Source: Proteromonas lacertae | Taxonomy: Eukaryota > Sar > Bigyra > Opalinata > Proteromonadidae | Length of the DNA stretch: 64,000 nt | Assembly: GCA_002245135.1 (NCBI GenBank) | Contig: NGBS01001161.1 | Location: 434,001 to 498,000, forward strand | Direction: 5' to 3' | In this document: piece by piece, positions 1 through 11,987 of the stretch | Layout of the letters: the number at the start of each line of letters is the position of its first letter | Position numbering within the stretch: position 1 is the first letter of the stretch | Translations under genes and position numbers: made by a program | Notes under the pieces: model-generated | The model's input: only the letters and a program-made list of their open reading frames with translations | What the model was told of the DNA's origin: nothing | Databases searched by the model: none

Positions 1-445
1 ACACCACGTCCATTGACAGAGAGACAGCTGTTTTTGTTGATGAGATGTTTAGATAATGATTTTAGTAGAACAATTGAAAAGGATGAATTTTTGTATTTCT
101 TTAAAGTTGTGTTTGCCCAAAGACTAAAAGAATTGAAAGATAAAGAATATGAATTGTTTAGTATTGCAGGATTGCAAGATAACAGTTTTATAAATGAGTA
201 CTATTTATATGCTTTACAAGAGAAAAGGAAACAAATAGAAAGAATGTTATACAAATCATTTCCAAAACAGGCAAAATATATTGTTGAATTTGCACATGTT
301 ACACTGCCTGGTCCTTATGCTGCTATTCTTTATAAAATGAAAATGTTACCACAAGATGTAGAGAATGAAATCGGAGGAGTTTTTGTCGATTTAGAAATGA
401 GAAATGATGTTAAGAAAGAAAGAAATGATGAGACTGATTCACATA

Positions 446-477
<32 letters not shown>

Positions 478-957
478 ATTTTACATCCTAATAAAAAGAA
501 ACACAATGATTCTCTCTTTAATACAGCTAATACTATAGAATCAAAAATAGATTATTCAGAAGAAAAGGAAGAAAAATATGGAGAAGATGAAAAAGAAGAA
601 CAAGAAGAAGAAGATGATGATGATGAACCTCCACCATCTGAAGATGCTTTTATTAAGGGAATTATAAAAACTGAAATGAGAAAACTAAAACCCAAAATAA
701 ACCCAAACACTAACAGTAGAAAGGATAGGAGAAAGATAAAAATGTCAGACATTCAGTTAGCTAGAAAAGGTCACAATGAATTAAGTAGATTCAGATTAAA
801 TCCTGATCAAGCTCCTCACTCAAGAGCTAGAACTCAGAAGAAAGGTCCAAGAGGTCAAGAAAGTTCACATATACCATTTCAGGTTGTTATAGGAGGTGAA
901 GATGAGTTTTTAATTCCTGATTATGAAAGTGGAAGACTACCTAATTCATATGTGTAA
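1..957 (+). CDS. EF-hand protein, C-terminal part (5' truncated)
   Basis: The reading frame is open from base 1, so the gene begins before the window; it ends at TAA 955-957. A canonical EF-hand loop (DNDFSRTIEKDE, acidic or polar at 1, 3, 5, 7, Ile at 8, Glu at 12) lies about 18 residues in, indicating calcium binding. It is followed by a helical, charged segment, an aspartate run encoded at about 448-477, an acidic EEDDDDE stretch and a basic RKDRRKIK patch. No intron is needed. I do not recognise the family; the C-terminal half is low complexity and gives no clue. It converges on the UTP12 gene, with about 80 bp between the two stops. Confidence 0.75.
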
Positions 958-1039
958 TTTATATATTGTAAGAATTATTTTGTATTATGCGAACAACAAC
1001 AACAACTTCATAAACATAAGAAATGATAAAAACGAAAAT

Positions 1040-4017
1040 TTAAATTTTAGCCTTTTTCTCAGCTTGATCAAAGCTTTTCGTCATTCTATCTTCATACTTT
1101 CTTTTCATATTCTTAGTATAAACCATATCAAAACCAATACTCTTCTTAATTTGAACTAAAGAATCTCTAATATGTTCTTTCAAAAACAACAAAATTGGTT
1201 GAAGTTCTCTACTCACTAAAATAGTCTTATAATGTATTTTAAGCAATAGATAAATAGATCTACTAACTAACTCAACTTCATCACTGTTATTCTCAACATA
1301 ATACCTAAAATATTCAAACAGTGTTTCAACTAAAGTGAATGGTAAAATCAAAAAGCAACTTTCAAGTTCACTACTTGGAATAGATTTCAAAATTTTCAAA
1401 ATATATTTCTCACAACTCAAACCCATCAATTTGATATTTCCTTTTGGTGGATTTAATAAAGGAGGTAATACTTCATTGTTATTCTTTAACAATTCTCTTT
1501 TTCTTTTCTCTTCATCAGTTAATGCATTTTCAGCTTCTTTTAAATCCTCTAAATATGCCTCATACTTTGCTTTTTCTTTTTTAACTAAATCTAAACCATC
1601 AATCAATCTTTCAGCAGATTTTACACTTTCAGTTGTTTTACTAGCAGCAGTATCTGCATCACCAACTGTTTCATTGACTAATCCGTGATTATTCTCATTC
1701 TCTAATTCTTTTTCAAACTTTTTTTCTTCTTCTATTTCTCTTTCTTCATCTGGAAATACCATTTCATCAGTTCTACTCCAATATCTAATACTTTTATCAT
1801 GACCACATGTAACAACATAATCACCAAGATAACTAACACATAAACTCCAAATCTCACCTACATGAGATGGTAATGTTAATATTAATTCAAAATTATCTGC
1901 ATTCCAATACTTCATTATTCCATCCTTAGAACAACTGAAAAAGTAGTGTGTATTATTCACGAAACTAACATTTGTGATTGAATCTGCATGTGCGAATATT
2001 GATTTATGACAATCTCCAAATGCTAAGCCCCATATTTTAATATTTTTATCAGCACTAGCAGTAACAACTAATAAATTATCACTAGACACTGATAAGTTCA
2101 AAACTGGTAATTTATGTCCATATAATGAAATAACAAACTTTAAAGAATCATCATAAAATACTTTGACAGTATTATCCAATAGTGAAACTAAGATTAATAA
2201 CTCTTTAGAATTCATATGATGACTATATTTAACACATAATACATCATGTGACATCTCTAATGTTCTGGTATGAACAATATTAATCTGTTTCTTTAGAGAT
2301 CCTTCTACTTGCACTAAATCAAAGTAAAATAAAAATGAAGGAAATAATAATTAAATATATAATTATATATTTAAAAAAAATGATATATTCCAAAATTTAA
2401 CATTATGATCTGCTCCACCAGTCATTATTCCTTTATGATCAGGTCTAATATCAATACTCCAAATACTACCATCATGACCAACAATATCCTGTATAATATC
2501 ACCTGTATTAATATCATATAATATAATATGACCTGATTTTGTACCTACAATACAGTAATTATTACCTGGTAAGAAGGATGAACATAATGGATAATCACAT
2601 TCCATTGTTCTAATACATTCGAATGTTCTAATATTCCATATTTTAATATAATTGTTACAGGTTGAAAGTAATGTTTGATCATCTGAACTAATACAGAGTG
2701 AGCGAATATCTGAAGAATGACCCTATAGATATATATAATAATAATAATAAATATATACAGGAATGCTAAGATTATATATTTGTGAAGTAGCTGATTCTTT
2801 ATCATCACACAATTTGATATTAAACACTGTCATTGAATTATTCATAAAACATACTAATAATTCACATTCATCATCTTCATTATTATTATTATCACTATTT
2901 ACCATTGAATCAGATAAACAACATGTTTTAATCTTATAATTTGTATGTAAAACTGTATAATTCATAATATATTCTACTTTCTGTAAATTGTTGATATTAT
3001 CATTATTTTCTTGTTGTTGTTGTTGTTTTTCTTCATTCTTCTTTGTTGTGATATCAATACTATTTCTTCTCTCTACATTCATTGATAAATCAATACTTTC
3101 TCGTCTTTCCTTCCTTTGTTTTTCTCTTAATCTTTTCTCTTTACGATGTAATCTCTTTTCCAACTCTTTATCGTTTAATATTTTATATATTTCTACAGTC
3201 TTACCTGAGCATTGACATATTAGTATCCTTCCATTATTACTAAATTGTAAATTGTCGACTTTATTACCATTTTCTCTTGTTAAATAACCATCTTCTTCAA
3301 TTGGATTATCTTCTTTCTCATTTTTATATTTCCACACTCTAATTAAACTCTCTTTACTTGCTGTTACAATTATATTGTTATATATTGCTAAACACCATAT
3401 CTCACCTCTATGACCTACTATGGTTTGAATACAGCTTTGAGTATCAATATCCCATAACTTCATTAATCCATCTTTTGATATTGATATTAATCTTTTATCA
3501 CCATTTATATATTTAACACCAGTAATTGCATTGTTATGACCTTTTAGACGACATACTCCAGTTTCACTAACTAAATCCCATATAACGATAGTATTATCTG
3601 TCGAACCTATTTATTATACTAATTAAAATATACCTGACACTAAACTAACACCTGTAGAATCAAAAGTTAAACAGGTAATTGATCCATGATGACCTTTGAA
3701 TGTAACAACAGATTCTGCTGTATTAATATTGAATAATTGGATTGAACCATTATCATATCCAACAGCTAATATGTCTGATTTAGGAGATCGAGTTACAAAA
3801 GTAACTGTGTTTTCTGATTTGAATATTTTCATCTATAAAATGATTGTATATAATAAGAATATACATTATTGCCTGTCCTTACATTCCAAAATAAAACATC
3901 GCTAACTCCTCCAGATACAGCAATTTTATCTTTACTATCATACAGACAGTTAGAAGCATAAGGACATATAATGCCAAATGTGTTGTTTAAACTATACCTT
4001 AAGTAGGTTTTAACCAT
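1040..4017 (-). CDS. UTP12: UTP12/WDR3 (DIP2), WD40 subunit of the small-subunit processome
   Basis: A WD40 double-propeller protein of the U3 snoRNP (UTP-B complex) needed for 18S pre-rRNA processing in the nucleolus. The N-terminus (YLRYSLNNTFGIICP) aligns with WDR3, as do blade motifs such as VKFW, SLYGHKLPVLN, NIKIWGLAFGDCHKSIFAH and GDYVVTCGHDKSIRYW. The C-terminal Dip2/Utp12 domain (SSELESCFLILPF, SRSIYLLLKIHY) follows a charged linker, then a basic tail. Four introns restore the frame: 3833-3864 (32 nt), 3607-3633 (27 nt), 2723-2758 (36 nt) and 2324-2386 (63 nt, AT-AC ends). The start ATG at 4017 matches the family N-terminus. It is divergent from the TLDc gene. Family assignment is very secure. 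Confidence 0.93.
2324..2386 (-). other. U12-type AT-AC intron in UTP12
   Basis: On the gene strand the intron begins ATATCATTTT and ends TTTATTTTAC. Removing these 63 nt joins VKFWN to FDLVQVEG, matching the WDR3 pattern KFWDFELV. No GT-AG pair gives this junction. A TTCCTTCAT sequence about 12 nt before the AC end resembles the U12 branch site (TTCCTTRAY), and the 5' end differs from the U12 consensus ATATCCTTT by one base. Confidence 0.75.
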
Positions 4018-4237
4018 TCAAAAATGAAAATGACAAACAGGCTTGGTATGTGTTTTTGATGTTTTTAAAGGATTCAAAGTCTTATTTTATCTTATTGTTA
4101 CTGATAATTAATGTCGTTAAAAGTGATCATTTCAAAGCATCTGAACATCGTAAAGTAGAACTGCTATGAGGGAGAAGGTGACTATAGTATCATTAATTTC
4201 TCATAAATAGTTCATGAAACATCAACATTTAACGCGA
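4018..4237. promoter_or_regulatory. Divergent promoter region UTP12 / TLDc
   Basis: A 220-bp gap between two divergently transcribed genes, which must hold both promoters. No open frame or RNA gene is recognisable; I cannot assign individual elements. Confidence 0.4.
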
Positions 4238-4954
4238 TGTCCACTTTGGCAGCTTTTGTTTTATTATTTTGGTGTATTATGGGAATTGTTTTGTGTAATT
4301 ATAAAAAGTATTCATGTAGATATAATACTGTAGAATATTTTGTTTTACTCAATCGGCATATATTCGAAAACAAATAAACAATACTCCAATTAGTCCAAAT
4401 GATCCATTAATCAATGGTTCTTCAAAGATTATTACATATTCACAGTTTTTATCATTATATCAGTATTTACCTTCCAAAACTCAAGTTACGCCCACAAGAA
4501 TGTTATTTCAAGCATCTACAGATGGATATTATTTGAAATCGTTATATAAGTATATATAATTCAATGTGTAAATATAACTAATAGCAAATGTAAATATACA
4601 TCAACACCTACTTTACTGCTTATTTTAACTGATTCTGAAGTAATTATTGGTTCTTATTTAAGTCATCCACCTTCCTATGAAATAAGAGATAGGGATGATG
4701 GAGAAACGTTCATTTTTAAGTTTAATAAAAGCAATGAGGTTAAATGTTATTATTGGACACATGACAACAGATTATTTACTTATTATACAGAGACTGAGTT
4801 ATGTATTGGGTGTGAAGGAGGTTATGCCATTTATTTGGACGAATATTTACATCATGGAAGTACACACTCTACTAGTACGTTTGGAAATCCAGCATTACAA
4901 GAAGAAGAACGTTTTATTTGTAGAGATATAGAAATTTGGTCGTTTGAATGGTAA
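4238..4954 (+). CDS. TLDc-domain protein (OXR1-like), small
   Basis: About 220 residues after removing introns 4308-4333 (26 nt) and 4550-4584 (35 nt). The C-terminal two thirds carry TLDc landmarks: LLILTDSEVIIGSYLS, then GETFIFKF, a YYWTHDNRLF strand, the glycine core IGCEGGYAIYLDEYLHHGST, a TFGNPAL turn and the terminal DIEIWSFEW. TLDc proteins are linked to oxidative-stress protection and V-ATPase regulation; which role applies here is unknown. The first exon encodes a hydrophobic stretch (MSTLAAFVLLFWCIMGIVL) that could be a signal anchor, unusual for the family, so the 5' end is the least certain part. It lies divergent from UTP12 and upstream of the ankyrin/SAM gene on the same strand. 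Confidence 0.8.
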
Positions 4955-5235
4955 TTTAAATAGTTTAAATGTTGTATATAAGTGTTATATAGTTTCTTTA
5001 TTTGTTGATTATTTAGTTTTTCAAATCAACAGGTCTAAAACAGCCATTTGCCTAAATATAAATGAATACATTCCTGCAATCATGAAATAAACAACTACAT
5101 TATAGTAGATCTTTATATATATTGAAAATAAAATTCAAATAAATTGAATGGTCAAGCCTTGATGTTCAGTTGAAAAAGACTTTAATAATTAACAATCATC
5201 TCTATCACTATACACTTTTCTCTTAGTTCTTGTTT

Positions 5236-6469
5236 ATGGCAGAGCTAAAGATTTTAGAAGAAATTTCTAGCTATGATAATGAAGATAAAATAGTATCAGT
5301 GTTAGAGGCAAACCATAGTCTTATTGTAACTGTTGATCAAGTATTTTTCTAATTTCACATTAAAATAGGATGGAAAAAATATAATACACTTTGCTGCTGA
5401 AAAAGGTTTAAGGAATGTAATAGCTTTTGTAATAAGCTACTTAACACGAACAAATGGTGAAGCATTGAAGAATATGTTTAATCCAGATAAAGTATATTAC
5501 TAAATTAATTTGTAGTTTGGTAATACACCACTTCATTACGCATGTATGAGTAATTCTGTTGAAACAATTAAGGATATAGCTGATTTTAGTCCAGATAAAA
5601 ATGCTTTAAATCAAGTATTAAATAGAATAATTTTATTCTAATAAAAATTAGGAACATAGAACTCCATTTTTTATATCCTCAATTCGCTGTGGAATGACAG
5701 TCTTAGATTACTGTCTCAATGCCTTCAAGCCAGATGTACAATTAACCGATGTTCGTGGTGCAAATGTATTACATTGGGCAGTTCGTGAAGGTAATGAAGA
5801 GAAGATTAGTTACTTGATGGATATAGGTGTAAATATAAATGCACCTGCTTTAGATAACAGAACTCCGTGTGATGTACCATCTAAAAATCCTTCACTTAGA
5901 CCAGATGATGGTATATTAAAAACAATGAAAGAAAAACAAGAAATTATTAAAGTATGTTTGCTTATATATATACATATTATAAATAGCTTGCATTTAAAGC
6001 AATCAAGAATGGTAGTACTGATATAAAATTAGCATTTAGTTACGAGAAGTATTTAGATGAATATGGTTGTACATTACTTCATCAATGTGCTAAATGTAAT
6101 AACTTAGCAATAGCTGAAAGATTTGTTCAATACATACACAATAATGATAAAGATATATTTGGTAGAACACCATTAAGATGTGCTATTGTATATGAATCAT
6201 CACCTGCATTAACACAGTTATTTAAAGATAATCAAGGAGTATCATTTGAATTGAGAGAACCAAATGTATTTTATCATTTTTATATATATTTTATTTTTTA
6301 TTTATTTATAGATAAAAGGTGAAGAAGCAAATCATGTTCAATTTACTAATACTTCGTCGTCTTCATCAGCTACAACAACAGGTAATACAAATACTGGTGG
6401 AACAACTGCTTCAAATACAATGCCAATGAATAATAATGGAAATGTTTTACCTTCTAATAATAGTATTCC

Positions 6470-6503
<34 letters not shown>

Positions 6504-6643
6504 CCTCAATCAGCATATATTGATCCAATGATCAATCAGAGTATTATAAGAAATAATAATAATAATCCAACATCAAATCAACAACAACAACAACCAACTG
6601 TTAATATAACTCCATTACAAACACAACCATCAGTACCAATGTC

Positions 6644-6674
<31 letters not shown>

Positions 6675-6880
6675 CTGAATATGATGCAAAATCAAGGAGT
6701 TAGTTCACCTTCTAATTCATCAGTGAATAAAATCGTTACCAATGGTAGTCAAAGTCCGTTGCATCAATCTCAGCCACAACAACAGCAACAACAAAATATT
6801 GTACAAAATATTCCAGTGTCTAATACACAACCAATACAAAGAGTACCTTCTCAACAAATGCAAACTGTTATTCCTCCAAT

Positions 6881-6925
<45 letters not shown>

Positions 6926-7445
6926 GAATAATCAATTATCATTATCATCATCTGCGCCACTACCACAACAACAGCAACCTATTCAACAACATCAGCAACC
7001 TATTCAACAACCAATTCAACCACCACAACCAATACAACAACAACAGCAACCATCAATACCTCCATTAAATATGCAAATGCCTATTATACAACAACCACAA
7101 ATCACTCCAAATTCATCTCAAACTATTCAATTACAACCACAACAATTACAACAACAACCATCATCTCAAGATCCATCTCAATTAACTCAAATGCCATTAT
7201 CACCATCACCAATGCCACAACCATCTCCATCTACTAATACTGCTAATACATTATCACCACCTCAAGCACCTAAACTATCAACTTCCTCTGAGATTAGTCC
7301 ACCAAATAACTCTACAGCCACTACTACTAGTAGTATTACATCAAGATTAACTGCTGAAGAAGATGTAAAATTGATTGATACAGTAAGACAATTTTTAACA
7401 TCGATAGATTTACAATCATATATTGATATTCTTGAACAAAATGTA

Positions 7446-7491
<46 letters not shown>

Positions 7492-8314
7492 GGGAATATA
7501 TTGGGTAGCCCAATTGATAGAACAGAAAGAGAATTTACAGAATTACATCACTAAAGAAGGTCATTTAAGAGAAGTAAAGAAATATCTTACTAATTTACCA
7601 GGATGTATATATATATATTATTAAAATTAATATAATTTATTAGTTAATGATCCAGTTCCATCATTTTTAAAACAGCATAATCTTTCCAACTATACAAACG
7701 CATTTAAAGATGCAAAGATAGATACATCCTTAAGGTTAAATCTATTAAAAGATTGTGATTTAGAAAAAATAGGCGTTAAAAAAGGTCATAGAAAGGACAT
7801 ATTACATAATATAACACCGCCAAATCCTAATCAAAATCCAATGAATTTATCATCAATGGAATATGATTTATTTTTAGCAATACTTCGAATTAGTCCATCT
7901 AAGAATGCTCTAATAGAAAATGGATATGATAAAATACCATTATTAGCTAATCTAGATGATGAAACTTGTCTCAAATATGGAATTAAACTTGGAGATTTTA
8001 GACAAATTGAATATGAATTAGGTGATATTATAAAACAGAAGAAAGATGAAGAAACTGTTGAAAAAGAATCTGAACCACCAAGTCCTTCTCCTACTGTTGA
8101 TTTGAGGAAAGTAAGTATTGATAATGGGTTAGGTGATTATATTGATACATTGTTAGAGAATGGATATGATACTTTAGAGAGAATTAAGGATATTAGTAAA
8201 AGTGATCTTGAAGATATGGGTATTGAAGATGAATATTTTGATGATATATTGAATAAAATACAGAATTTAACACCAAAGAGAATATCAAAATCTGCAATTC
8301 TTAGTTCTACATAA
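5236..8314 (+). CDS. Ankyrin-repeat / polyQ / multi-SAM scaffold protein
   Basis: Ankyrin repeats occupy the N-terminal third (for example DGKNIIHFAAEKG, FGNTPLHYACMSN, RGANVLHWAVREGNEEKISYLM, YGCTLLHQCAKCN). A roughly 330-residue Q/N/P-rich region with several polyglutamine runs follows, then up to four SAM-like domains (around VRQFLTSIDLQSYIDIL; VPSFLKQHNLSNYTNAF; FLAILRISPSKNALIENG; VDLRKVSIDNGLGDYIDTLLENG). This is a scaffold architecture; partners are unknown. Introns placed from homology include 5341-5368 (28 nt), 5492-5515 (24 nt, the shortest in the window) and 7443-7492, the last made almost entirely of a TAT repeat. ATG 5236 begins the first ankyrin helix; it ends in TAA. Exon joins around 5630 and 5955-6000 are inferred. 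Confidence 0.8.
6471..7170 (+). repeat. CAA/CAG-rich polyglutamine and AAT polyasparagine tracts
   Basis: Triplet repeats inside the ankyrin/SAM gene: CAA runs at about 6471-6502 and 6883-6925, an AAT run at about 6644-6674, and many shorter ones. All are in frame, encoding Q and N runs. Confidence 0.9.
7443..7492 (+). repeat. Intron made of a TAT triplet repeat
   Basis: GTATAT, then about 13 TAT units, then ATAG; splicing it out joins LEQN to GIYWVAQLIEQ inside a SAM domain. Almost no unique sequence remains between the splice sites. Confidence 0.8.
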
Positions 8315-8600
8315 ATACAAAAATAACTTTGACTTTTTTTATGTTAAAAATATATAAATATTAGTTATATGTTTGTGGTTGTTAAAATAATGAGAAGTCT
8401 TTTACTCATTTCTAAAAATGTCTTTAGCAGTTATAATGAATAATTAATTGTTCTAATTTTGTATGTCTAGTATCAACAATATTGACTGAAATATTATACT
8501 TCATTTTAGTAACGGTCGTGTCAAACTTTCTTCAATTCTATTTTTTTCATAGTTTTAGTTTCTTATTATATCTTCTCTTTATTTCATATATTTTCGATAC

Positions 8601-9543
8601 ATGGGTAACTGCAATACATCAAATCCATTCTATCTTATGAAAAGATTTGATAATTCAACTGCAAGCTCAACAAATCGTAAAATATACATTTTATATAATC
8701 TCTAGAGAATGATGTTGCATTTGGTTACACTAATCTACCTCTGCATGGTCATACTGCTAATTGGGTTTCTTTACTCAACGTCCCTAGTGTACATCAATAA
8801 AAATATCATATATGTGTTATAGGTCATATCAGGATATTTGTATACAGTTGTTATTCGGCTAGGGCAAAGGCCGCTTGGATATGGTGAGAATTGTTATGTT
8901 TTAGTGTATTATATATTCTAAAAATAATTGATAGATGTGAAAAGGTAATAGAAAATGGCGGTAATAATCCTGATACGCTTTTAAAGCCATATAGAATTAA
9001 TCAAATAGCAAAGTAGGTTTATTTTTAAATATTTCTTTCTCATTCACATTATATCTAGATTAAATCTAAAAACTACAGAAGATTATGTCAAAAAGAATCA
9101 ATATATTGATCTATATAGTCAAAGGGTCAAAATAAAAAGTGGAGAGGTAAAAATAATCATTCTTATAATCATTCTTTTAATAGTATGTAGCAATACTAAA
9201 CGAAGATGGACCTTTGTGTATAACTTTTAGAACAGGTCAAGGGTATTATTTGTATTTATATTTTATATATAGATGTCATGGCAAATGGGCTGGTCAATCA
9301 GGCACTTTGTTGAATATGAGTGCTGGATCAACATTTACACCACATTGGGCAGGTGAATCCTACGAATATGGTTGGTATCCTACAGTGTTACCAGAAGGAT
9401 GGATGCGCCATGGTTGGTTAATACTATTAAGAGAACTATACATCAACAAAAGAATATTTCCCTCTGTATACACCCCTCTTGATATTATTGCTTTGTTAAG
9501 ATCACCTGATTGTGTATTTTATACAACTATACAATATTTGTAA
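8601..9543 (+). CDS. Orphan protein with N-myristoylation/palmitoylation motif
   Basis: A roughly 235-residue protein assembled from about seven exons; I do not recognise the family. The N-terminus MGNCNTS fits the N-myristoyltransferase pattern (Gly2, Thr6), with Cys4 available for palmitoylation, so membrane attachment is likely. The core contains WVSLLNVPSHIRIFVYSC, a segment ending GEYVAILNEDGPLCITFRTGQG, and a Trp/Gly-rich part (HGKWAGQSGTLLNMSAGS, HWAGESYEYGWYPTVLPEG) suggesting a compact beta-rich fold. It ends DCVFYTTIQYL then TAA. Exon joins were chosen only to keep the frame open, so the middle of the model is tentative. It lies between the ankyrin/SAM gene and DRC1 on the same strand. 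Confidence 0.6.
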
Positions 9544-9665
9544 ATATGAATTTGTTTGTTTTGTGATTTCTATTATAATATATCTACATAACATCAGAAC
9601 ATAATAATGGCATTTAAATATCCTTCAGTCTGCTTGATCCCTCTAAAAAAGAAAAAGAAATATTT

Positions 9666-9674
9666 GAAACGAAT
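9666..9674 (+). promoter_or_regulatory. GAAACGAAT element upstream of DRC1
   Basis: CpG-containing nonamer 52 bp before the DRC1 ATG. Exact copies lie near the starts of ZNHIT1, uS19 and MetAP. Confidence 0.35.
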
Positions 9675-9725
9675 ATACTTGGCTTGAGATTAAAAATCGT
9701 TTTTTTATATTTTTCTTTTATTTAA

Positions 9726-11789
9726 ATGGATGAGCCTCCAGAACCACAATTAACTCGAGAAGAGAGAATTGCCATGAGAAAAAAGAGAGTAGAAGATAGG
9801 AAGAATGCTGCAAATACTGTGAAGTATAAAATTGATTTATACTTTTCTGTAGAGTAGAAAAAGTAGAAGAAATAAAGCCAGAACAATTAACAACTGGTTA
9901 CCAACAGTTGGCTGATAGTTTAGCCGCTTTAGATAACTGCAAAGAAAGAACAATCGATAATGTAACATCAATAAGAGTAACAGCTGAAGATAATGAAACC
10001 AAACGTAGAATTACAGAAGCAGATCATAGACAACAACGTCTTGTAGCATTAGAAGAAGAAGCTTACAAAAGTGGTCAAGCAAATGCTGTTATAGATATGA
10101 AATGGAGTGAATTAGGTGAATACGAAACTCCAATGGCATTAAAGAAAGCAATTGATCAACAAAAAGCAGACTGTGATGCTGTTATAGCTTCAAAAGAGAA
10201 ATTAATTACAGATTTCACTGTATATATTATTGTTTTTATTAATATTATTATAATAGAATGAATTAAAAGCAAAAGATGAAGAATATGTAAAAGCATTATC
10301 TCAGTTTTCAAGAGATGTAAGAAATCTACTTCTTAATATGAAAAACCAATATATTGAATTGCAGAGAGAATATGAAGTAGAATTTGCAAGAATAGAAGAT
10401 GCATTTTTAGCAGAAAGAGAAGAAAGATTAAAGAAAAATAAAGAAGAATTAGATGGATTATTCAAAGCCAGAAAAGATAGTGAATTAAAGTATTTAGAAG
10501 ATAGACAGAATAGAACTAAAGCATTTATGAAAGAAATGGATGATATAAGACGTCAAGATGATGAAGCTTATACTCAATTAAAAATAGACTTAGAAAATAA
10601 AATTCAAGAGTTAGAGCAACAATTAGAAGAAATGAGATCAACTTATCAATTAAATACTGAAAAATTAGAATATAATTACAGAGTATTAAATGAAAGAGAA
10701 ATGGAAAATACAGCTACTTTATTACAACAAAAGAAAAAAGAAAGTAAATTAAAAGAAACTTTAAATTCATTAATACAAAAATACAATGAAACGGACAAAA
10801 AATTAAAAGCAGAAAATCAGAAATTATCTGATGAATTTTTACAAATGACCAAAGCATATAATGACTTACAGAAGAAAACAAAACATTTCTTATCCTCTGA
10901 TAATCAAATATATCAACAAGTATGGGCAATGCATCATGAAAGTATATGTAAAAACATGGAAAAAGCAATGCAAGCTTATACAGTAGTAGCTGAACTGCAA
11001 ATGGGATTGAAATGGGAATCTCCATCAATGGATACTTTATTAGATGGGTTAGTGGAAAATCCTGAAGAATTTGAAAGACAACAAATGTTATTACAACAGC
11101 AAGCTGAAGAAGGTAAAGAAACTGAAGAGGAAAGAGATAATAGAATAAGAACAGCAAAAGTAGAATATGTATTTTCTTTGTTATATAAAGAATGCCCATT
11201 TTTAATTGAACAATCTGTAGTTGAAGAAATTCAATCATTTAAAAGTGAAGATCAGAATTATTTATTAAATGCAATGATGAGAAAATCATTAAATATAAAC
11301 AGTAAAGAAGATGAAGAACTGTTAGTTAGTTTCTTCTTTGATAGTGAAACAGCAGCAACTGAGATTGAAGATGATAAAGAAGAAGAATCCATTGATATGG
11401 AGAAATTAGGATTTAATGTTCCACTTGATAAATTAGTAGAAGTCACAAAGAAATTCTTAGAGACTAAAGCCAAGAAAGATAAAGCAGCTGGATCAGTAAA
11501 ACACGGAATGACTACAGCATTAAATCAATTGGTACAGAAGAAAGAGGAGTTGATATTGTGGGAAAGATTTAGAGATATATTACCACCTAAAGTTAACAGA
11601 GTTTGGATTGCTATGGAGAAAGCATTAGAGAAATATAATGGAATATTAGCAGATAGAGCAAAATTGGCTGATGAAGTTGCTGGATTGACTCAACAGAATC
11701 AAGAATTGAAACAATTGTTACAACAATATTTGATATCTCCTGTTAATGAACAGTTGATTATTCCTCCTTCACAATATTTGATGTCTTAG
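9726..11789 (+). CDS. DRC1: DRC1, nexin-dynein regulatory complex subunit 1
   Basis: A long coiled-coil protein (about 660 residues) with the DRC1 layout: basic N-terminus (REERIAMRKKRVEDRK), a coiled coil containing VRNLLLNMKNQYIELQREYEVEFARIEDAFLAEREE, and a conserved C-terminal part (FLSSDNQIYQQVWAMH, LWERFRDILPPKVNRVWIAMEKALEKY). DRC1 anchors the nexin-dynein regulatory complex to doublet microtubules and is needed for regulated flagellar beating. Two introns: about 9830-9858, which creates VKVEKVEEIKPEQ, and about 10219-10255. The ATG at 9726 is preceded 52 bp upstream by GAAACGAAT, a sequence shared with other gene starts here. With CFAP57 it implies a motile flagellum. It ends in TAG. 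Confidence 0.88.
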
Positions 11790-11987
11790 TTATATAATAA
11801 TAATAATAATATTAATATTGAATATATTGTTTTTTGTTTTTTAAATAAATAATATGAAATTAAATAATTGGATTGGTTAAAAGATGGAGGTATATAAGCA
11901 AAAACTATAGAATTATCACAAATACAAATATTAATTTTATAACTTCTATATTGATGTAATAAGAGAATCATTCAGATTATAATCTAT

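Noticed and set aside
8315-8600. C/D-like RNA (AATAATGAG...ACTGAAA) between genes
   Set aside because: The boxes deviate from consensus and there is no flanking stem; chance in AT-rich DNA.
10714-11238. 174-codon open frame on the minus strand inside DRC1
   Set aside because: Leu/Phe-rich shadow of Gln/Lys-rich coiled-coil codons; DRC1 homology is on the plus strand.
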